This document shows positions 43,180 to 53,288 of a stretch of DNA of 64,000 bases, piece after piece. The stretch is taken from assembly GCF_000518685.1 (NCBI RefSeq), contig NZ_KI912470.1, positions 191,599 to 255,598 on the forward strand, given 5' to 3'. Below the pieces are notes generated by a model, which saw nothing but the letters and a program-made list of their open reading frames with translations, did no database searches and was not told where the DNA came from. Position numbers and translations under genes: made by a program. Every line of letters starts with the position of its first letter. Positions within the stretch are counted from its first letter, which is position 1. This DNA comes from Eubacterium xylanophilum ATCC 35991. GTDB lineage: Bacteria; Bacillota; Clostridia; Lachnospirales; Lachnospiraceae.

Positions 43180-43734
43180 ATGGAATTCGATAAGAAAGTT
43201 TATGAAGAGAAAATGGAAAAGACTCTATCCAATTTGCAGGAAGAGTATGTAAATATTCGCGCAGGAAGAGCAAATCCTCATATTTTGGACAAGATTCAGG
43301 TTGATTACTACGGAACACCAACCAATATTCAGGGTGTTGCCAATGTGTCAGTTCCTGAGGCGAGAATGATTCAGATTCAGCCATGGGATGCAAGTCTTAT
43401 TAAGGACATAGAGCATGCCATTATCGCATCAGATATAGGTCTTACACCGGCTAATGATGGAAAGATTATCAGACTTGTATTTCCTGAGCTCACAGAAGAG
43501 CGCCGTAAGGAACTCGTTAAGGACGTAAAGAAGAAGGGTGAAAATGCCAAAGTTGCCATCAGAAATATCAGACGTGATGCCAATGAGACTATCAAGAAGC
43601 AGAGCAAGGCAAACGAGATTTCTGAGGATGAGCAGAAGACCCTTGAAGATGAGATTCAGAAGCTTACAGATAGCTATGTGAAGAAAGTTGACTCAGCTAT
43701 TGAGAATAAGTCAGATGAGGTAATGACAGTATGA
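43180..43734 (+). CDS. frr: Ribosome recycling factor
   Basis: RRF splits the post-termination ribosome with EF-G. The 184-aa protein shows NLQEEYVNIRAGRANPHILD, VDYYGTPTNIQGVANVSVPE and RLVFPELTEERRKELVKDVK, diagnostic of the family. GGAGG at 43167-43171 sets the start at ATG 43180 rather than a TTG 15 bases earlier. The stop overlaps the uppS start (ATGA). Confidence 0.98.
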   Translation: MEFDKKVYEEKMEKTLSNLQEEYVNIRAGRANPHILDKIQVDYYGTPTNIQGVANVSVPEARMIQIQPWDASLIKDIEHAIIASDIGLTPANDGKIIRLVFPELTEERRKELVKDVKKKGENAKVAIRNIRRDANETIKKQSKANEISEDEQKTLEDEIQKLTDSYVKKVDSAIENKSDEVMTV

Positions 43735-44432
43735 GTATTCCAAAACATGTGGCAATCATACTTGATGGCAATGGAAGATGGGCGAAAAAACGCCTACTTC
43801 CTCGCAAAGCCGGACATGTGGCTGGGGCGAAGACCGTTGAGCAGATATGCGAGGATGCATGGAACCTGGGCATCAAATATTTGACTGTTTATGCATTTTC
43901 TACTGAGAATTGGAGTCGCCCACAGGACGAGGTAGATGCGCTTATGAAGTTGCTTGGAAAGTACCTTGTGGACTGTATCGAGCGAAGTATGAAGAATGAC
44001 ATGAGAGTCAAAGTTATAGGAGATAAGACGGGACTCGATCCTGAGCTCGTCAAAAAGATCAATGAGTTGGAAAAAGTCACAGATAATAATCAGGGCTTAA
44101 ACTTTATTATTGCATTGAATTATGGAAGTAGAGACGAGATTGTTCGCGCCACTAATCGTATCTGTGCTGATTACAAGGATGGAAAAATTAGCGAGGTAAC
44201 TGCGGACATACTTTCAGATTATCTTGATACAAAGGGAATACCTGATCCGGACTTATTGATTAGAACCAGTGGCGAGGAGAGATTGTCAAATTTTCTGTTA
44301 TGGCAATTGGCATATACAGAATTTTACTTTACAGATGTGCTCTGGCCAGATTTCAATAAAAAGGAATTGGAAAAGGCTATAGATTACTACAACGGTAAAG
44401 ATAGAAGATTTGGTGGCGTAAAAAACAAATAG
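43731..44432 (+). CDS. uppS: Undecaprenyl diphosphate synthase (isoprenyl transferase)
   Basis: UppS makes the C55 lipid carrier for cell wall synthesis. At 233 aa it contains the catalytic IILDGNGRWAKKR, the FSTENWSRP motif, and LIRTSGEERLSNFLLWQLAY near the C-terminus. The start overlaps frr, indicating coupling. It is followed by cdsA after 16 bases. All active-site motifs of the cis-prenyltransferase family are present. Confidence 0.98.
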   Translation: MSIPKHVAIILDGNGRWAKKRLLPRKAGHVAGAKTVEQICEDAWNLGIKYLTVYAFSTENWSRPQDEVDALMKLLGKYLVDCIERSMKNDMRVKVIGDKTGLDPELVKKINELEKVTDNNQGLNFIIALNYGSRDEIVRATNRICADYKDGKISEVTADILSDYLDTKGIPDPDLLIRTSGEERLSNFLLWQLAYTEFYFTDVLWPDFNKKELEKAIDYYNGKDRRFGGVKNK

Positions 44433-44448
44433 ATTGGAGTAATCGATA

Positions 44449-45255
44449 ATGTTTATTAAGAGACTGGGCAGTGCAGTGATTATGCTTGCTGTTACTGCTG
44501 CCGCACTTGTGCTGGGAGGTAATTATCTTCTGGCATTAGTAGCGCTATGCTCGCTTGTGGCAGCTTATGAGTTGCTAAAGGCGGGAGGAATCGAGAAAAC
44601 ACCGGTTGCATTTACATCATATATTGCAATATTTTTTATATACTTCTTACATTTTTTGGATATGAGTAAGTATGAGAATATGGTATTGGCTATAGCTGCA
44701 GTGTCTTTACTTGGTTGTTATGTCTTTAAAAATGAGAAAACTAAGTATAAAGATGTCTGCCTAGGCTTTTTTGCCATAATATATGTGGGATTCTTGCTGA
44801 CACATGCCTATATGACGAGAGAATTATCACACGGAAGTTGGTTTGTGTGGCTTATTATCATCGGATCTTCCGGTTCAGATACATTTGCATACTTATTTGG
44901 AAGATTATTTGGAAAAAAACATTTTTCCAAGATCAGCCCCAACAAAACTGTTGAGGGATGTATAGGCGGATGCTTGGGAACGGCAGTTTTATCTCTTGTA
45001 TATTCGTTCTTTATACCGACGGATGTCAATTGCTTATTTAATATCAATATGCACCTGGCATTTTTTATCATTGGATTGTTGTGTTCAGCAGTTTCACAGA
45101 TTGGGGATTTGGCAGCCTCCGCCATCAAGAGGGGATATGATATCAAGGATTTTAGCGATCTAATTCCCGGACATGGTGGAGTGTTAGATAGAATAGATAG
45201 TATATTATTTGTTTCACCATTTGTATATTATCTCGTAATTCTATTTTTGAAATAA
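44449..45255 (+). CDS. cdsA: Phosphatidate cytidylyltransferase
   Basis: CdsA converts phosphatidate and CTP to CDP-diacylglycerol, the phospholipid precursor. The 268-aa protein is polytopic (about seven to eight helices). It has the signature GSSGSDTFAYLFGRLFGKKH, ISPNKTVEGCIGG and, near the end, SAIKRGYDIKDFSDLIPGHG followed by GVLDRIDS. TTGGAGT precedes the ATG. The order uppS-cdsA-dxr-rseP is conserved in many bacteria. Confidence 0.97.
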   Translation: MFIKRLGSAVIMLAVTAAALVLGGNYLLALVALCSLVAAYELLKAGGIEKTPVAFTSYIAIFFIYFLHFLDMSKYENMVLAIAAVSLLGCYVFKNEKTKYKDVCLGFFAIIYVGFLLTHAYMTRELSHGSWFVWLIIIGSSGSDTFAYLFGRLFGKKHFSKISPNKTVEGCIGGCLGTAVLSLVYSFFIPTDVNCLFNINMHLAFFIIGLLCSAVSQIGDLAASAIKRGYDIKDFSDLIPGHGGVLDRIDSILFVSPFVYYLVILFLK

Positions 45256-45285
45256 TTATGGTTATGTAATTAGAGGTGGTTAAAG

Positions 45286-46461
45286 ATGAGAAGTATTTGT
45301 TTGCTTGGATCAACGGGTTCTATTGGAACTCAAACCTTGGAGGTTGTGCTCAATAATCAAGAGGAATTAGCCATAGTATCTATGGTTGCAGGAACCAATG
45401 TTCCGTTGTTCGCAGAACAGATTGTGAAGTTTCATCCCAAGAAAGTTTGCATGAAGAATGCAGAGTATTCTCGCGAGTTAGAGGATGAATTGAGAGATAG
45501 ATATAAATTAAACAGCGAAAGTATGCCGGAAATTCTCAGTGGAATGGATGGTATTATAGAGTGTGCAACTATGGAAGAAATTGACATAGTTGTGGCGGCA
45601 ATGGTTGGTATGATTGGATTAAGACCGGTCATATCAGCGATTGAAAAAGGCAAGGATATTGCCCTTGCCAACAAAGAGACATTGGTTACAGCAGGACATC
45701 TGATTATGCCACTTGTAAAGGAGCATGGTGTCAAGTTGCTCCCTATCGACAGTGAACACTCAGCAATATTTCAATGTATGCAAAGTGGTGGCTACGATGA
45801 GATAGAGAGTCTTTATCTGACGGCTTCGGGCGGACCATTTCGCCATTATAGTAAGGATGAGCTGAAAAATGTGACAGTAAAGGATGCGCTTAACCATCCC
45901 AATTGGAGCATGGGGAAAAAAATCACCATCGACTCTGCTACGATGATTAACAAAGGGCTAGAGATTATCGAGGCATGTCATCTATTTAGATGCTCGATTG
46001 ACAAGGTCAAGGTTGTTGTTCAACCTAAAAGCTTGATTCATTCAATGGTGGGATTTCAGGATGGCGCTATCATGGCACAGATAGGCACACCAGATATGAA
46101 AGTGCCGATTCAGTATGCCTTGATGTATCCTCGAAGGCCAAGGATGTCTGGCGAGAGAGTGGATTTTTCTAAGATAAGTTCTATATCTTTTGAAGAACCA
46201 TCTGAAAATTTGAAGGGGATTATGCTTGCAAAGAAAGCATTTGAGATTGGCGGAAGTATGACAACGGTCATGAATGCGGCTAATGAGTATGCAGTCGCTG
46301 CATTTCTTGACGAGAAGATTTCATTCGTTGAAATCTACGAATTGATAGAATATGCGATGGATAATCATTTGGTCACAGAAAATCCATCTTTAGATGATAT
46401 TCTGTTAGTTGAAAAAGAGACATATGAGAAGTTAGATTCCTATTTACAAAGGAAAATCTAA
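45286..46461 (+). CDS. dxr: 1-deoxy-D-xylulose 5-phosphate reductoisomerase
   Basis: Dxr performs the second step of the non-mevalonate isoprenoid pathway, using NADPH. Over 391 aa it has the nucleotide-binding LLGSTGSIGTQTLEVV, ALANKETLVTAG, the metal/substrate region LPIDSEHSAIFQCMQ, and SGGPFRHYSKDELKNVTVKD followed by NHPNWSMGKKITIDSATMI. AGGTGG precedes the ATG. With ispG two genes downstream it indicates that the organism makes isoprenoids by the MEP route. Confidence 0.98.
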   Translation: MRSICLLGSTGSIGTQTLEVVLNNQEELAIVSMVAGTNVPLFAEQIVKFHPKKVCMKNAEYSRELEDELRDRYKLNSESMPEILSGMDGIIECATMEEIDIVVAAMVGMIGLRPVISAIEKGKDIALANKETLVTAGHLIMPLVKEHGVKLLPIDSEHSAIFQCMQSGGYDEIESLYLTASGGPFRHYSKDELKNVTVKDALNHPNWSMGKKITIDSATMINKGLEIIEACHLFRCSIDKVKVVVQPKSLIHSMVGFQDGAIMAQIGTPDMKVPIQYALMYPRRPRMSGERVDFSKISSISFEEPSENLKGIMLAKKAFEIGGSMTTVMNAANEYAVAAFLDEKISFVEIYELIEYAMDNHLVTENPSLDDILLVEKETYEKLDSYLQRKI

Positions 46462-46481
46462 CCAGAATAAGGAGAGTTAGA

Positions 46482-47603
46482 ATGAATATATTTATAGCAA
46501 TTGTATTGTTTAGTGCGATTATACTTTTCCATGAATTTGGACATTTTATCGTCGCTAAAGCGAACAAAATTGGAGTTATTGAGTTTTCTCTTGGGATGGG
46601 CCCAAGAATTATATCTTATGTTAAAACAGATGAGGGAAAGGTTGTAAAATTCTTCGGTTCCTCATCATTTTTTGAGGATGAAAAGTTCAAGGGACATACC
46701 ATTTATTCGTGGAAAGTGCTTCCATTTGGTGGATCGTGTGCAATGCTTGGAGAGATGGAGCAGGATCTTGAAGAAGAAGCTGCTTTCAACCAGAAGAGCG
46801 TCGGTGCGAGAATGGCAGTTATATTTGCCGGACCATTTTTTAACTTTATCCTTGCATTCATCCTTGCTATTTTTGTCATTGGATTAGTTGGATGGGATAA
46901 AGCTGTTGTCACCGGTTTTTCGGAGAATTCTGCTATTCAGGAGGCCGGAATCAAGGAAGGAGACTTGATTACATCTATTGACGGCGAGAAAATCGTTGTT
47001 GACCGTGAGATTTCCTTCTTTCTTCAGTTCAACCAGCTAGAAGTAGGAAAACCTGTTCAAATCACATATGAGCGCGATGGCAAGGAGAATACTGTGGCCG
47101 TAAATCCGAGAGAACAGGTAAACAAAGATGGCACTAAGAGTGTCAAGCTCGGTTTTTTCCACGGTCAACGCATAAAGGACAATGTCTTAACGATTTTAAA
47201 ATACTCTCTCTATGAGGTTAAGTTCTGGATTTCCACAACCCTCAAGAGTTTGTATATGCTTGCAAGTGGTCGCGTAAGTGTCAAGGAGGCATCCGGACCG
47301 GTTGGAATTGTGAAAATGGTCGGAGATGTAGTTGATCAGAGTGCACCGGAGGGATTGCTTCTCGTGGTGGTAAATGTTCTGAACATGGGAATTCTTCTCA
47401 CAGCGAATCTTGGAGTTATGAACTTGCTTCCAATCCCAGCTGTGGACGGCGGAAGACTTTTCCTCCTTGTTATTGAGGCTATACGAAGAAAACCTTTGCC
47501 TGAGAAAATTGAGAATGGAATTAACATCGGAGGTTTTGCGTTTCTCATGCTTCTCATGGTACTAATTATGTATAATGATATTGTGAAACTAATTGCTAAG
47601 TGA
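46482..47603 (+). CDS. rseP: Site-2 intramembrane metalloprotease RseP
   Basis: RseP (RasP in Bacillus) cleaves membrane-embedded substrates such as anti-sigma factors and signal peptides. The 373-aa protein has the zinc motif HEFGH in its first helix (AIILFHEFGHFIVAKANKIG), a PDZ domain (IQEAGIKEGDLITSIDGEKI) and the second active-site motif NLLPIPAVDGGRLFLLV with its aspartate. AAGGAG precedes the ATG. The anti-sigma substrate is not encoded nearby. Confidence 0.96.
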   Translation: MNIFIAIVLFSAIILFHEFGHFIVAKANKIGVIEFSLGMGPRIISYVKTDEGKVVKFFGSSSFFEDEKFKGHTIYSWKVLPFGGSCAMLGEMEQDLEEEAAFNQKSVGARMAVIFAGPFFNFILAFILAIFVIGLVGWDKAVVTGFSENSAIQEAGIKEGDLITSIDGEKIVVDREISFFLQFNQLEVGKPVQITYERDGKENTVAVNPREQVNKDGTKSVKLGFFHGQRIKDNVLTILKYSLYEVKFWISTTLKSLYMLASGRVSVKEASGPVGIVKMVGDVVDQSAPEGLLLVVVNVLNMGILLTANLGVMNLLPIPAVDGGRLFLLVIEAIRRKPLPEKIENGINIGGFAFLMLLMVLIMYNDIVKLIAK

Positions 47604-47627
47604 TATAAAGATATGTGAGGTGCATCC

Positions 47628-48680
47628 ATGAATAATACAAGGGAAATTGCCATAGGAAATGTCAAGATTGGTGGGGATAATCCCATCGCAATCCAATCAA
47701 TGACAAATACTAAAACTGAAGATGTGAAGGCCACGGTTGAGCAGATTAACAGACTTGCAGCCGCTGGATGTGACATTATCAGAGTTGCAGTTCCGACTAT
47801 GGAGGCAGCCAAAGCAATATCTGAGATAAAGAAACAGATAAATATTCCGCTGGTGGCTGACATTCACTTTGATTATAGGCTTGCTATAGCCGCAGTGGAG
47901 AATGGAGCCGATAAAATCAGGATAAATCCTGGGAATATAGGCAATATGGAAAGAATCAAGGCTGTTGTAGATAAGTGTAAAGAATATAATGTTCCTATTC
48001 GAGTGGGAGTTAACAGTGGTTCTCTTGAGTCAGGCCTTGTGAAGAAGTACGGAGGCGTTACAGCAGAGGGGATAGTAGAAAGCGCCCTTGATAAAGTGAG
48101 GATTATCGAAGAACTCGGTTATGAGAATCTTGTGATAAGTATTAAATCCTCGGATGTGTTAATGTGCATTAAAGCTCATGAAATAATCTCAAAGAAAACG
48201 GATTATCCATTGCATGTTGGAATTACAGAATCTGGCACGGTCATGTCGGGAAGTATTAAGTCATCAATAGGACTTGGCAATATTCTGTACCAGGGGATAG
48301 GGGATACTATAAGGGTTTCTTTGACAGGAGATCCCATCGAAGAAGTTAAGGCGGCGAAGCTGATTCTCAAGACATTGGGTCTAAGAAGTGGTGGGATTAC
48401 TGTTGTATCTTGTCCAACATGTGGAAGAACACAGATTGACCTGATAGGTCTTGCTACAGCTGTAGAAGAACTTGTTCAGGATTATGATCATTTAAATATC
48501 AAGGTTGCTGTCATGGGATGCGTTGTCAATGGACCGGGAGAAGCCAGAGAAGCTGATATCGGAATCGCCGGTGGAATAGGGGAAGGACTTCTTATCAAGC
48601 ACGGAGAAGTTATAAAGAAGCTGCCGGAAGGCGAATTTATATCAACCTTGAAGTATGAATTAGATAATTGGAATAATTGA
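47628..48680 (+). CDS. ispG: 4-hydroxy-3-methylbut-2-enyl diphosphate synthase IspG
   Basis: IspG is the [4Fe-4S] enzyme of the sixth MEP-pathway step. At 350 aa it shows the TIM-barrel start [40 protein letters not shown] and RINPGNIGN. The cluster cysteines lie in [14 protein letters not shown] and [26 protein letters not shown] precedes the ATG. It occupies the place that proS has between rasP and polC in B. subtilis. Confidence 0.97.
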   Translation: MNNTREIAIGNVKIGGDNPIAIQSMTNTKTEDVKATVEQINRLAAAGCDIIRVAVPTMEAAKAISEIKKQINIPLVADIHFDYRLAIAAVENGADKIRINPGNIGNMERIKAVVDKCKEYNVPIRVGVNSGSLESGLVKKYGGVTAEGIVESALDKVRIIEELGYENLVISIKSSDVLMCIKAHEIISKKTDYPLHVGITESGTVMSGSIKSSIGLGNILYQGIGDTIRVSLTGDPIEEVKAAKLILKTLGLRSGGITVVSCPTCGRTQIDLIGLATAVEELVQDYDHLNIKVAVMGCVVNGPGEAREADIGIAGGIGEGLLIKHGEVIKKLPEGEFISTLKYELDNWNN

Positions 48681-48691
48681 GGTGATATTTG

Positions 48692-51600
48692 ATGGAAGCA
48701 TTTTTCTCAGTGTTTTCTAATCTAAAGTGTAATAATACTCTTAAGAATGAGTACGGCGATGTTGTAGTTGATAAGATTGTGGCATCCAAAGAAAAGAAAA
48801 TTGTATATATATATTGTCGCAAGGACCATTTGCTCAGTTATCCTAGAATTGAAGCGATGGAGAGAGAGCTTTTTAGACAGGTTTTCAAGAGCATGAATAT
48901 AAAGCCGAACATTTATCTGAAATATACTGGATATGAACGTCAGACGGTAGAAGATATAGTTGGAAAAATCGGAAAGCAAATGGTCGAAGAGCTTAAGGAC
49001 ATCAATGTTGTTGCTGCAAATTTTTTCTTCAAATACCCATATAAAGTGACAGATAATAAAATAACATTAGTTGCAGAGGAGTCTTTTCTCTCCAGAAGTT
49101 ACATGGAGGAGTTTAAGGCTACTATTACCATGTATTTTAAAAATCACTTTGACTTAAAGCCCGAAGTTGAATTCGAGTTTGTGGAGAGAAAAGAAGTAGG
49201 TGAATGGGAGCCGGAAGTATATCATATTGAGTATTTGCCGAGAGCGAAAACTGCGGAAGAGATAAAGCAAGAAAAGGCCGAGAGAAAGAAGAACAAGAAA
49301 TCTGGGGCAGATGGAGCCGGAGCCGGCGCAGATAAGGGAGGCGGCGGAGAAAAGCCTGCAAAGGAAAAAGCAGGTGGTTTCAAATCGGCTGGAAATGGCG
49401 GTGGATATGCCAAGAGAAAGAGTTACAACAGAGTACCGAAGGATCCTGATCTTATTTATGGAAACAATTGTGAGGGAAATGTTGTTAAGATTATAGACAT
49501 TCAAGATGACATTGGAGAAGTTGTGATTGAGGGACAAGTCCTCGAATTTGAAGAGCGTCAGATAAAGAGTGGAAACTATATTATTATTCTCGCCGTGACA
49601 GATTTTACAGATACAATCAGGGTTAAGTTCTTTGTCAAGCAGGCAATCATGGAGGAAGGCGAGCTGAAGACCATGTTGTCTACAGGCAATTTTCTGAGAT
49701 TTAAGGGAGTTGCCAGGCATGATGATTTTGATCATACTCTTGCAATTAACAATGTCATGGGTATAAAGGAAATCAAGGATTTCAGAGTAAAGAGAGAGGA
49801 CAAGGCAAAGGTCAAGAGAGTGGAACTCCATGCTCATACCAAGATGAGTGACATGGATGGAATAACTCCGATTGGAGAACTTGTCAAGAGAGCTCATGAT
49901 TGGGGACACAAGGCAGTTGCTATAACAGATCACGGAGTGGTTCAGGCCTTCCCGGAAGCAAACCATGCTTTTGAAGATTTGGGCTTGGATGAAGATGATG
50001 ATTTTAAGGTTATTTACGGTTGTGAGATTTATCTGGTTGATGATATTTACAATCCGGCAGTGTTTAACCCAAAATCACAGAGTTTGATGGACGAATTTGT
50101 AGTATTTGACCTCGAAACTACCGGTTTTTCTGAGGCGAATGATAAAATTATAGAGATAGGTGCCGTCAAAATCAAAAATGGAAAGATTGTGAGCCGATTC
50201 AGTGAGTTTGTGAATCCAGAGATAAATATTCCGGACCATATAACGAAACTCACATCTATTACAGAAGATATGGTCAAAGATGCAGAAACCATCGAGACCA
50301 TGCTTCCAAAATTCCTTGAATTTATAGGAGATGCGGTTCTTGTTGCTCACAATGCCGGATTCGATCATGGTTTTATCGTTGAAAAGGCGAAACAACAAGG
50401 CATAGATACTGATTTTACCGTAGTGGATACGGTGAATGTTGCAAGATATCTTATTCCGGATCTTGGAAAAGCTACACTTGATAATGTGGCCAAAAAGCTC
50501 AAGGTTTCTCTTGGGCATCACCACCGAGCTGTGGATGACGCCGAGGCGACTGCTGGAATATTTGAAAAAATGATAAGTATGCTTGGCGATATGGGAATTG
50601 ACAATCTTGATATTCTCAAGGAAAAGACAGATAACTCAGAGGAGATTGTCAAGAAAAAGCATCCTAATCATTGTATAGTTCTTGTCAAGAATGAGATTGG
50701 TCGAGTTAATTTGTATAGACTGGTATCACTTGCTCATCTTCAGTATTTTCACAGACATCCAAGGATTCCTAAGAGCCTTTTACAGAAGTATAGAGAGGGA
50801 TTGATAATTGGATCTGCTTGCGAGGCCGGTGAGCTCTACTCCGCGCTTTTGAGAGATGAGCCACAGAGGAGAATTAAGGAATTATGTGAGTTTTATGATT
50901 ATCTGGAGATTCAGCCTGTGGATAACAATCTTTTTATGATAGAGAGTGAGAGGATTGAGTCGGTCAACTCTGTAGAGGATATAAGAGATTACAACAGGCG
51001 AATAGTGGAGTTGGGAGAAATATACAACAAACCGGTAGTGGCCACATGTGATTTGCACTTTCTTGATCCCGAGGACAACATTTACAGGAAAATCATCCTT
51101 GCGGGCAAGAAAATGCGCGACGTGGACACACAGCCACCACTATACATGAGAACTACAGACGAGATGTTAGAGGAATTTAGCTATCTTGGGGAAGAGAAAG
51201 CCTTTGAAGTGGTTGTTACCAATACCAATAAGATTGCCGACGAGATTGAGAGAATTTCACCGGTTTATCCGGATAAATGTCCACCTGTAATTGAGAATTC
51301 AGATGAGATGCTAAAAGAGATTTGTTACAATAAGGCGAAGTCAATGTACGGAGAAGTTCTTCCGGAGATAGTTAAGGAGAGACTGGATAGAGAATTAAAC
51401 TCTATTATATCCAATGGATTTGCCGTTATGTACATCATTGCGCAGAAGTTGGTATGGAAATCCAATGAGGATGGTTATCTAGTTGGATCCCGTGGATCGG
51501 TAGGATCTTCCTTTGTTGCCACCATGTCAGGAATCACGGAGGTTAATCCTCTTCCCGCGCATTACTATTGTAAGGAATGCCATTACAGTGATTTTGACTC

Positions 51601-53203
51601 CGAGGAAGTAAAGGCATTTTCAGGAAGTTCGGGATCTGACATGCCACCAAAGAAATGTCCCAACTGTGGGGCAGAACTCGAGAGAGATGGGCATGATATA
51701 CCTTTTGAAACATTCCTTGGTTTTTATGGAAACAAAGAGCCGGATATAGACCTTAACTTTTCGGGTGAGTATCAGAGTAAGGCTCATGCATATACTGAGG
51801 TTATCTTTGGTGCAGGGCAGACTTTTAGAGCCGGTACTATAGCCGGTGTCGCCGAGAAAACGGCATATGGATTTGTAAAGCACTACTTTGAAGAGAGAGA
51901 GACTCCAAAGCGTCATGAGGAGATAATGAGACTCTCCAAGGGATGTGAGGGAATCAGGCGCTCAACAGGGCAGCATCCGGGCGGTATCATAGTTCTTCCG
52001 CTTGGAAATGAGATTTATACATTTACACCTGTTCAGCATCCGGCCAATGATATGAACACGCCTATTATTACAACCCACTTTGACTACCACTCCATTGACC
52101 ACAACCTTTTGAAACTAGATATACTCGGACACGACGATCCTACCATGATAAGAATGTTAGAGGATATAACTGGGGTAAATGCTCAGAAGATTCCTCTCGA
52201 TAACAAGGAAGTTTTGGCACTGTTTGAGGACACAAGTTCACTGGGAATTGGGCCGGATGAGTTGATGGACTGCGACCTGGGAAGTTTGGGAATCCCTGAG
52301 TTTGGTACGGATTTCGTAATGCAGATGTTGAGGGATACAAAGCCCAAGAATTTTTCGGATCTTGTTAGAATATCGGGCTTATCTCACGGAACAGATGTAT
52401 GGCTCAACAATGCACAGTATTTTATAGAGCAGGGAAATTGTACCCTGTCCACGGCAATATGTACTCGAGATGATATCATGACATTCCTGATTCACAAAGG
52501 TGTAGAGAAGGGACTTGCTTTTGATATTATGGAGGCTGTCCGTAAGGGAAAGGTTGCCAAGGGCAAAGAGAAAAAATGGCCTGAGATGGAAGCGGCCATG
52601 AAGGAAGCCGGAATAGAGGACTGGTACATAGAATCCTGTAAAAGGATTAAGTACATGTTCCCAAAAGCTCATGCGGTTGCCTATGTCATGATGGCATTTA
52701 GAATTGCCTACTTTAAGGTGTTCTTTCCACAGGCGTACTATGCAGCTTACTTCAGTATTCGTGCCAAGGCATTTAATTATGAGAAAATGTGTATGGGACG
52801 AGATGTTCTGGAGAAGCACATGAAGGAGTTCAAGAAGAACCAGAAGCCGAGTCCCAAGGATGTTGCTGAGTTTGGTGACATGAGAATTGTACAGGAAATG
52901 TATGCCAGAGGCTTTGAATTTATGCCTATAGATATTTACCGAGCCAAGGCCAGTAGTTTTCAGGTTATTGATGATAAAATCATGCCTGCGCTTACTGCCA
53001 TTGATGGAATGGGAGCATCGGCTGCAGAAGGACTTGTTGAAGCTGCTAAGAAAGGCAAGTTTAGTTCTAGAGAGAACTTTAGAAATCGAAGTAAGGTTAA
53101 TTCTACAGTAACTGAGACTATGAATCGGTTGGGACTTCTCGGAAATTTGCCTGAGAAAGATCAGTTGTCAATATTTGATTTTGGAGACCATTTACTATTG
53201 TAA
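48692..53203 (+). CDS. polC: DNA polymerase III PolC (alpha subunit, Gram-positive type)
   Basis: PolC is the replicative polymerase of low-GC Gram-positives. The 1503-aa protein has N-terminal domains, a Gly/Lys/Ala-rich linker (about 190-240), an OB domain (VVIEGQVLEFEERQIKSGNY), a split PHP domain (RVELHAHTKMSDMDGITPIG, KAVAITDHGVVQAFPEA), a DnaQ-type exonuclease inserted in PHP (FVVFDLETTGFSEANDKIIE; HHHRAVDDAEAT), and the polymerase core (VGSRGSVGSSFVATMSGITE). A zinc site (YYCKECHYSDF, KCPNCGAEL) and catalytic D1018/D1020 (PDIDLNFSGEYQ) are present. ATG 48692 follows GAGGTGAT at good spacing. The TTG at 48689 is less likely. Confidence 0.98.
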   Translation: MEAFFSVFSNLKCNNTLKNEYGDVVVDKIVASKEKKIVYIYCRKDHLLSYPRIEAMERELFRQVFKSMNIKPNIYLKYTGYERQTVEDIVGKIGKQMVEELKDINVVAANFFFKYPYKVTDNKITLVAEESFLSRSYMEEFKATITMYFKNHFDLKPEVEFEFVERKEVGEWEPEVYHIEYLPRAKTAEEIKQEKAERKKNKKSGADGAGAGADKGGGGEKPAKEKAGGFKSAGNGGGYAKRKSYNRVPKDPDLIYGNNCEGNVVKIIDIQDDIGEVVIEGQVLEFEERQIKSGNYIIILAVTDFTDTIRVKFFVKQAIMEEGELKTMLSTGNFLRFKGVARHDDFDHTLAINNVMGIKEIKDFRVKREDKAKVKRVELHAHTKMSDMDGITPIGELVKRAHDWGHKAVAITDHGVVQAFPEANHAFEDLGLDEDDDFKVIYGCEIYLVDDIYNPAVFNPKSQSLMDEFVVFDLETTGFSEANDKIIEIGAVKIKNGKIVSRFSEFVNPEINIPDHITKLTSITEDMVKDAETIETMLPKFLEFIGDAVLVAHNAGFDHGFIVEKAKQQGIDTDFTVVDTVNVARYLIPDLGKATLDNVAKKLKVSLGHHHRAVDDAEATAGIFEKMISMLGDMGIDNLDILKEKTDNSEEIVKKKHPNHCIVLVKNEIGRVNLYRLVSLAHLQYFHRHPRIPKSLLQKYREGLIIGSACEAGELYSALLRDEPQRRIKELCEFYDYLEIQPVDNNLFMIESERIESVNSVEDIRDYNRRIVELGEIYNKPVVATCDLHFLDPEDNIYRKIILAGKKMRDVDTQPPLYMRTTDEMLEEFSYLGEEKAFEVVVTNTNKIADEIERISPVYPDKCPPVIENSDEMLKEICYNKAKSMYGEVLPEIVKERLDRELNSIISNGFAVMYIIAQKLVWKSNEDGYLVGSRGSVGSSFVATMSGITEVNPLPAHYYCKECHYSDFDSEEVKAFSGSSGSDMPPKKCPNCGAELERDGHDIPFETFLGFYGNKEPDIDLNFSGEYQSKAHAYTEVIFGAGQTFRAGTIAGVAEKTAYGFVKHYFEERETPKRHEEIMRLSKGCEGIRRSTGQHPGGIIVLPLGNEIYTFTPVQHPANDMNTPIITTHFDYHSIDHNLLKLDILGHDDPTMIRMLEDITGVNAQKIPLDNKEVLALFEDTSSLGIGPDELMDCDLGSLGIPEFGTDFVMQMLRDTKPKNFSDLVRISGLSHGTDVWLNNAQYFIEQGNCTLSTAICTRDDIMTFLIHKGVEKGLAFDIMEAVRKGKVAKGKEKKWPEMEAAMKEAGIEDWYIESCKRIKYMFPKAHAVAYVMMAFRIAYFKVFFPQAYYAAYFSIRAKAFNYEKMCMGRDVLEKHMKEFKKNQKPSPKDVAEFGDMRIVQEMYARGFEFMPIDIYRAKASSFQVIDDKIMPALTAIDGMGASAAEGLVEAAKKGKFSSRENFRNRSKVNSTVTETMNRLGLLGNLPEKDQLSIFDFGDHLLL

Positions 53204-53242
53204 TTTCGTCCTAAGTATTGTAAAATAATCTATAGTTGGATT

Positions 53243-53272
53243 TGTGTGAAATCCGTAAATTTGATTATTATA
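53243..53272 (+). promoter_or_regulatory. Possible promoter before pyrB
   Basis: TTGTGT, 18 bases, TATTAT in the 85-base gap between polC and pyrB forms a weak sigma-A-like promoter. The spacer includes part of a short GGATTT/AAATCC dyad. No PyrR attenuator-type structure with a terminator was recognised. Confidence 0.3.
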
Positions 53273-53288
53273 CAGTGAGGTTAGAAAT

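Noticed and set aside
49154..49966. A 270-codon open frame on the - strand inside polC
   Set aside because: It lies opposite the conserved PolC OB and PHP domains; the Leu/Ser/Phe-rich product is typical of an antisense shadow.
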